A stretch of DNA of 7,475 nucleotides. It comes from Beijerinckiaceae bacterium. Its GTDB lineage: Bacteria; Pseudomonadota; Alphaproteobacteria; Rhizobiales; Beijerinckiaceae. Positions 6,252-7,475 of this stretch are shown here, piece after piece. The stretch covers positions 1 to 7,475 of the forward strand of contig DAICZI010000071.1 in NCBI GenBank assembly GCA_027311205.1, in the 5' to 3' direction. Position numbers and translations under genes: made by a program. Under the pieces are notes generated by a model that saw nothing but the letters and a program-made list of their open reading frames with translations, made no database searches and was not told where the DNA came from. Position 1 is the first letter of the stretch. Each line of letters begins with the position of its first letter.

Positions 6252-7268
6252 TCAGGGGCGACGCGGGAAGGTGCGCCTGAAGAAATCGCCAGCGAGCATC
6301 ACCGCTCGGCGCGCCTCCTCGAGGTGGGCGGAAAACTGCATGAAGCCGTGATGCACGCCCTCATGCAGCATGAGTTCATAGCTGGCGCCGGCCGCATCCA
6401 GCCTTTTGGCCAAGTCCAGCGTGTCGCACAGCAAGACATCGAGGGAGGCGGCATTGAGAAACAGGGGCGGCAGGCGCGCTAGCGCCGCTTCGCTGGCATG
6501 AATCGCCGTGACCAAGGGATCACGCTTCAGCGCTTCGGGGCCGTCGCCGGGCGCATAAAGATTGAAACAGCGTTGCATCAGTGCGCGGGTCAGGCCATAG
6601 CCCTCGGCAAAGCGCTTGTAGGACGGGCTTTCGAAATCATCGGCATAGACGCCGTAAAACAGCAAGGCAGCTTCCGGTGCTGGGCGGCGCAAATCCTGCT
6701 CGCGCAAGGTCAGCGCCAGCGCCAGATTGGCCCCGGCACTGTCCCCTGCGACGGCGAGGGGCCCCTTGAAACGGGGGTCGGTTTTGGCCTGCTCGTGCAG
6801 CCAGCGCCAGCAGGCCTGCAAATCCTCAAGGGCGGCGGGAAACGGGTGCTCGGGCGCGAGGCGGTAATCCACGCTGAGCACCGCCGTGCGGGTCTCGATC
6901 GCCAGCAGGCGCTTGGCACGCTGATGGCTGTCGAGGTTGCCAAAAACCCAGCAGCCGCCATGCGCGTGCAGAATGGCCCCTGGGCGGGCTTGATGCGGGA
7001 TGATGAGATCAACGCCTATCGGTGGTGCCGCCATCAGGCCAGGCACGGTGAACCGGCGGACTTCGGCGACGTCCGGCAGATCCTCATTCCATTTGCGGCT
7101 CAAGCGCAGTTGCAGGGCGCGCAGTTCGGCTGGAGGCAAGTCCTTGCCGTAATCCGGGTCTTTCGCATCCTCGGCTTGAATCCAATCCCATAAGCCGGCC
7201 ATCTCCGGCGAGCGGCGGGCCTCCGGGGCGACGAGGCGGCGAAGGTCGATGCGCGTGACAGGGGTCAT
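6252..7268 (-). CDS. HSL-family (family IV) alpha/beta hydrolase, esterase/lipase
   Basis: A 338-residue esterase of the alpha/beta-hydrolase fold-3 group, which hydrolyses carboxylic esters of short to medium acyl groups; no signal peptide, so cytosolic. The N-terminal cap runs to about residue 90. The oxyanion motif HAHGGCW is at 101-107 (family consensus HGGG; the last Gly is Cys106 here). YRLAPEH is at 135-141, and the nucleophile elbow GDSAG at 175-179 holds catalytic S177. The Asp is D277 in ASLDVLLCD, and the His is H307 in GVHHGF. Length is normal. The ATG at 7268-7266 is chosen because it overlaps the stop of the upstream nitrilase-type gene in an ATGA junction and begins family-like sequence. 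The frame stays open further upstream, to 7430, but there it merely overlaps the nitrilase gene in another frame. Translational coupling with the upstream gene implies one operon. The natural substrate is unknown. Confidence 0.9.
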   Translation of the reverse strand: MTPVTRIDLRRLVAPEARRSPEMAGLWDWIQAEDAKDPDYGKDLPPAELRALQLRLSRKWNEDLPDVAEVRRFTVPGLMAAPPIGVDLIIPHQARPGAILHAHGGCWVFGNLDSHQRAKRLLAIETRTAVLSVDYRLAPEHPFPAALEDLQACWRWLHEQAKTDPRFKGPLAVAGDSAGANLALALTLREQDLRRPAPEAALLFYGVYADDFESPSYKRFAEGYGLTRALMQRCFNLYAPGDGPEALKRDPLVTAIHASEAALARLPPLFLNAASLDVLLCDTLDLAKRLDAAGASYELMLHEGVHHGFMQFSAHLEEARRAVMLAGDFFRRTFPRRP

Positions 7269-7475
7269 GAAATTAAGGCTTCCGGGAGAGGAGTGCGGTG
7301 ACGGGCGAGCGGCATGAGGGCGCGCACTCTGGCGGCGCGCTGGGGGTCGAGGCGGGCCGCGACAAAGCCAACGCCATCGGGTGCGCTGGCAACAATCTGG
7401 CCCCATGGGTCGGCCACGAGCGTGTGGCAATAGGTCTGGCGGGCCTCATTGCCGACGCTGAAGTTGCCCCATTGG
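7265..7475 (-). CDS. Carbon-nitrogen hydrolase (nitrilase superfamily), C-terminal part
   Basis: The frame is open from the right edge to TGA at 7267-7265, giving 69 residues; the catalytic Glu-Lys-Cys core lies outside the window. The visible part matches the end of Nit-type amidases. QTYCHTLVADPWGQIVA (residues 13-29) corresponds to the strand pair usually read as '(Y/F).H(S/T)..VDPWG.V.A'. GFVAARLD (36-43) is the strand before the last helix, and VRALMPLARHR (50-60) is the typical 'R..MP...HR' ending. Such enzymes hydrolyse the C-N bond of amides, omega-amides or nitriles in the cytosol. Its TGA overlaps the esterase ATG (ATGA), so the two are co-transcribed and translationally coupled, which suggests a shared pathway. 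The specific substrate cannot be deduced from this end. Confidence 0.88.
   Translation of the reverse strand, partial: QWGNFSVGNEARQTYCHTLVADPWGQIVASAPDGVGFVAARLDPQRAARVRALMPLARHRTPLPEALIS

Noticed and set aside
7269..7430. 54-residue N-terminal extension of the esterase
   Set aside because: It overlaps, out of frame, the C-terminal coding region of the nitrilase-type gene; the ATGA junction marks the real start.

Overview
The window looks like ordinary chromosomal DNA from a GC-rich proteobacterium, most likely an alphaproteobacterium. This rests on the DUF2244 and DUF1499 proteins, an AlkK-type acyl-CoA ligase, strong GC bias at third codon positions, and a threonyl-tRNA synthetase gene with no T-box leader. 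Genus or family cannot be fixed from the sequence alone. I found no rRNA, tRNA, CRISPR array, insertion sequence or prophage gene.

Left part (1-1155): the C-terminal end of an alpha/beta-hydrolase (prolyl-oligopeptidase-like) gene on + runs in from the left edge. It converges on a small two-helix membrane protein gene of the DUF2244 family on -. Between that gene and base 1155 lies about 290 bases with no intact gene. On the - strand this stretch still encodes pieces of a hydrophobic, transporter-like protein in shifted frames. Its right end carries a promoter-like sequence for the next gene.

Centre (1156-4960): an AlkK-like acyl-CoA ligase on + (1156-2784) and thrS on - (2822-4789) converge with only 37 bases between their stops. 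All expected catalytic, zinc and editing residues of ThrRS are present. The thrS 5' leader contains two inverted repeats, one of which can fold into a stem with a 7-base, anticodon-sized loop.

Right part (4961-7475): divergent from thrS, a DUF1499 membrane-anchored protein appears as two same-frame reading frames (4961-5167 and 5192-5740) separated by one TAA. This is either a nonsense-disrupted gene or a genuinely split one. Then come a short predicted secreted protein on - (5827-6075) and, on - from the right edge, a two-gene operon. That operon is a nitrilase-superfamily hydrolase (C-terminus only) whose stop overlaps the start of an HSL-family (family IV) esterase in an ATGA junction.

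The genes mostly represent separate housekeeping or catabolic functions: fatty-acid activation, tRNA charging, and amide and ester hydrolysis. Only the nitrilase-esterase pair shows a tight functional link. I see no convincing new multi-gene system. The points most worth a second look are the split DUF1499 gene, the thrS leader structure, the coupled nitrilase-esterase pair and the unrecognised secreted protein.
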